Positions 12,775 through 13,981 of a stretch of 13,981 nucleotides of DNA are shown piece by piece. Source of the DNA: a candidate division FCPU426 bacterium (GTDB lineage: Bacteria; Oederibacteriota; JAAXVQ01; JAUVAV01); NCBI GenBank assembly GCA_030619365.1, contig JAUXBQ010000047.1, positions 1 through 13,981 of the forward strand, written 5' to 3'. The translations under genes and the position numbers were made by a program. The notes beneath the pieces are model-generated. The model worked only from the letters and a program-made list of their open reading frames with translations, was not told where the DNA came from and searched no databases. The first letter of the stretch is position 1. The number at the start of each line of letters is the position of its first letter.

Positions 12775-13981
12775 ATGTTTAAAATAATCAAGATAGTAAT
12801 TTTCATTTTTATTATAATCATTGCAATAAATAAAAATACTTTAGCTGTTTTACTTCAGTCCTCGCTCCAACATGATGGCAATGTTCGGGAATATATTGTT
12901 TATAAGCCTGATTCTCTTGTCAACACTCCTTGCCCATTAATCTTTATGTTTCATGGAGGCGGAGGCACAAATTATCAAGTCATGTCAAAAACAGCCGAAA
13001 ATCGTTGGAATGAATTAGCTGATCAAAATTCTTTTATTATGGTTTATCCTCAGGGCTTGAATAAAAACTGGAATGATTGCAGAGCAGATCACACAATCGG
13101 ATCAAATGAAGATGATGTGGGATTTATTGATGCTATTATTACTTCGTTGAATGCTCATTATATTATTGACTCTAATAAAATATATGCTTGTGGAATGTCA
13201 AACGGCGGAATTTTTTCATTTCGTCTGGCGATTGAACGTTCAGATATTTTCGCGGCAATATTTTCCTGTGCAGGAGCCTTACCGGCAGTCAGTAAATGTC
13301 CTAATAGCCCCAGTAGTCCAATTTCAATTATGTATTTAGCGGGCACCGAAGATCAATATATACCTTATGCCGGAGGTGTTGTGGCACCTTTTTTGGGCAC
13401 GGAGCATGGCAGTGTTTTATCCGCAGAAGATAGTGTTAATTATTGGAAAACGCATCTTCAAATATCTGAAACACCCAAAATTAATAGCATTCCGAATATT
13501 GTTGACACTGACGGAAGTACAGTAGTCACATATACTTATACTCAAGGAGCAGGTGGATCAGACATAAAATATTATGAAGTCATTGGTGGCGGTCATGCTT
13601 GGCCGGCTGCAACTCCATCTACTATTTTTGAAGAAATCACTTTAAAATTGGGTAAAAAGAATCAAGATATGTTAGCCTGTGATGAAGCTTGGACGTTTTT
13701 TCATAATAAAAACCGAATTTTGAATACTCTCACCCCAACTATTACTCTGACTCCGCTTATTGAACCTTTGCTGTTTTTCAAGGAAATAACCGCATACCCT
13801 AACCCTGCGGATCAACAATTAAAATTCCAATGGTTGTATCAAAATGTTGAAAAAGCCAAAGTCAACATTTACAATTTTTGCGGAGAATGTATTAGTACAG
13901 TTCAAGTAAATCAACCCGGCATGAGTTTAACCTGGAAAACTAAAGATATTCCCTCAGGATGTTATTTTTACCAAATAAAAA
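12775..13981 (+). CDS. secreted PHB-depolymerase-like esterase with C-terminal sorting-type domain, partial
   Basis: This is a serine hydrolase of the PHB depolymerase/feruloyl esterase-like (LpqC) group, likely exported. The visible 402 residues open with a strongly hydrophobic signal peptide (about 1-24). They contain the oxyanion segment H60-GGGG, the nucleophile elbow CGMSNGG (S142), D193 in AGTEDQYIPYAGG and H274 in GGGHAWP, giving a complete Ser-Asp-His triad. From YPNP (341-344) a beta-rich module follows (VNIYNFCGE, then DIPSGCYFYQIK). It resembles type IX secretion sorting or FlgD-Ig-like tails and is cut by the window edge, probably near its end. The start ATG has AGGCGG 4 nt upstream. 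The sequence is far more AT-rich than the operon, which suggests transfer. The substrate is unknown: polyester, feruloyl ester or acetyl-xylan are all possible. Confidence 0.82.
   Translation, partial: MFKIIKIVIFIFIIIIAINKNTLAVLLQSSLQHDGNVREYIVYKPDSLVNTPCPLIFMFHGGGGTNYQVMSKTAENRWNELADQNSFIMVYPQGLNKNWNDCRADHTIGSNEDDVGFIDAIITSLNAHYIIDSNKIYACGMSNGGIFSFRLAIERSDIFAAIFSCAGALPAVSKCPNSPSSPISIMYLAGTEDQYIPYAGGVVAPFLGTEHGSVLSAEDSVNYWKTHLQISETPKINSIPNIVDTDGSTVVTYTYTQGAGGSDIKYYEVIGGGHAWPAATPSTIFEEITLKLGKKNQDMLACDEAWTFFHNKNRILNTLTPTITLTPLIEPLLFFKEITAYPNPADQQLKFQWLYQNVEKAKVNIYNFCGECISTVQVNQPGMSLTWKTKDIPSGCYFYQIK

Noticed and set aside
13158..13346. Small open frames on either strand inside the esterase
   Set aside because: They overlap the catalytic region of a well-supported plus-strand gene and show no motifs.

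Overview
The window is a bacterial chromosome segment. Its core is a GC-rich housekeeping block read entirely on the minus strand. From about 11.7 kb onwards it becomes a patchwork of insertion-sequence debris and visibly AT-rich accessory DNA. The gene order rpsB-tsf-pyrH-frr-uppS-cdsA-dxr-rseP-ispG is a classic bacterial operon. The short EF-Ts, the RseP/CdsA/UppS set, the LamG remnant and a secreted esterase with a sorting-type tail would suit an environmental Gram-negative-type lineage. Something like the PVC/Omnitrophota area is my guess, from general resemblance only; the sequence gives no firm taxonomic marker.

Layout. (1) 1-439: the N-terminal part of an AT-rich DUF3800-family protein with a TTG start, running off the left edge. 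(2) 591-8747: the operon. Read in transcription order it is rpsB (S2), tsf (EF-Ts), pyrH (UMP kinase), frr (ribosome recycling factor), uppS (undecaprenyl-PP synthase), cdsA (CDP-diacylglycerol synthase), dxr (DXP reductoisomerase), rseP (site-2 protease) and ispG (HMBPP synthase). The genes from uppS to ispG all overlap by 4-13 nt. The operon links translation factors, nucleotide supply, phospholipid precursors, the MEP isoprenoid route (dxr, ispG), the lipid carrier made from its product (uppS) and envelope stress proteolysis (rseP). (3) 8748-9151: a 404-nt gap holding the rpsB leader and promoter, the argC terminator and three copies of a dispersed GC-rich repeat. (4) argC (arginine synthesis) with its own promoter. 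(5) An AAA_14/DUF4143 ATPase with a strong promoter overlapped by a perfect inverted repeat. (6) 11747-12734: a truncated IS21-type element that inserted into an IS3-type orfA and is fused in frame to the tail of a LamG-domain gene. (7) 12775 to the right edge, plus strand: an AT-rich secreted PHB-depolymerase-like esterase, cut by the window edge.

I found no CRISPR array, rRNA, tRNA or complete new defence system. The most interesting points are an intrinsic-terminator-like hairpin between frr and uppS, alternative hairpins in the rpsB leader, the dyad over the ATPase promoter, the nested IS/LamG chimera, and a possible outward promoter from the IS3 end towards the esterase.
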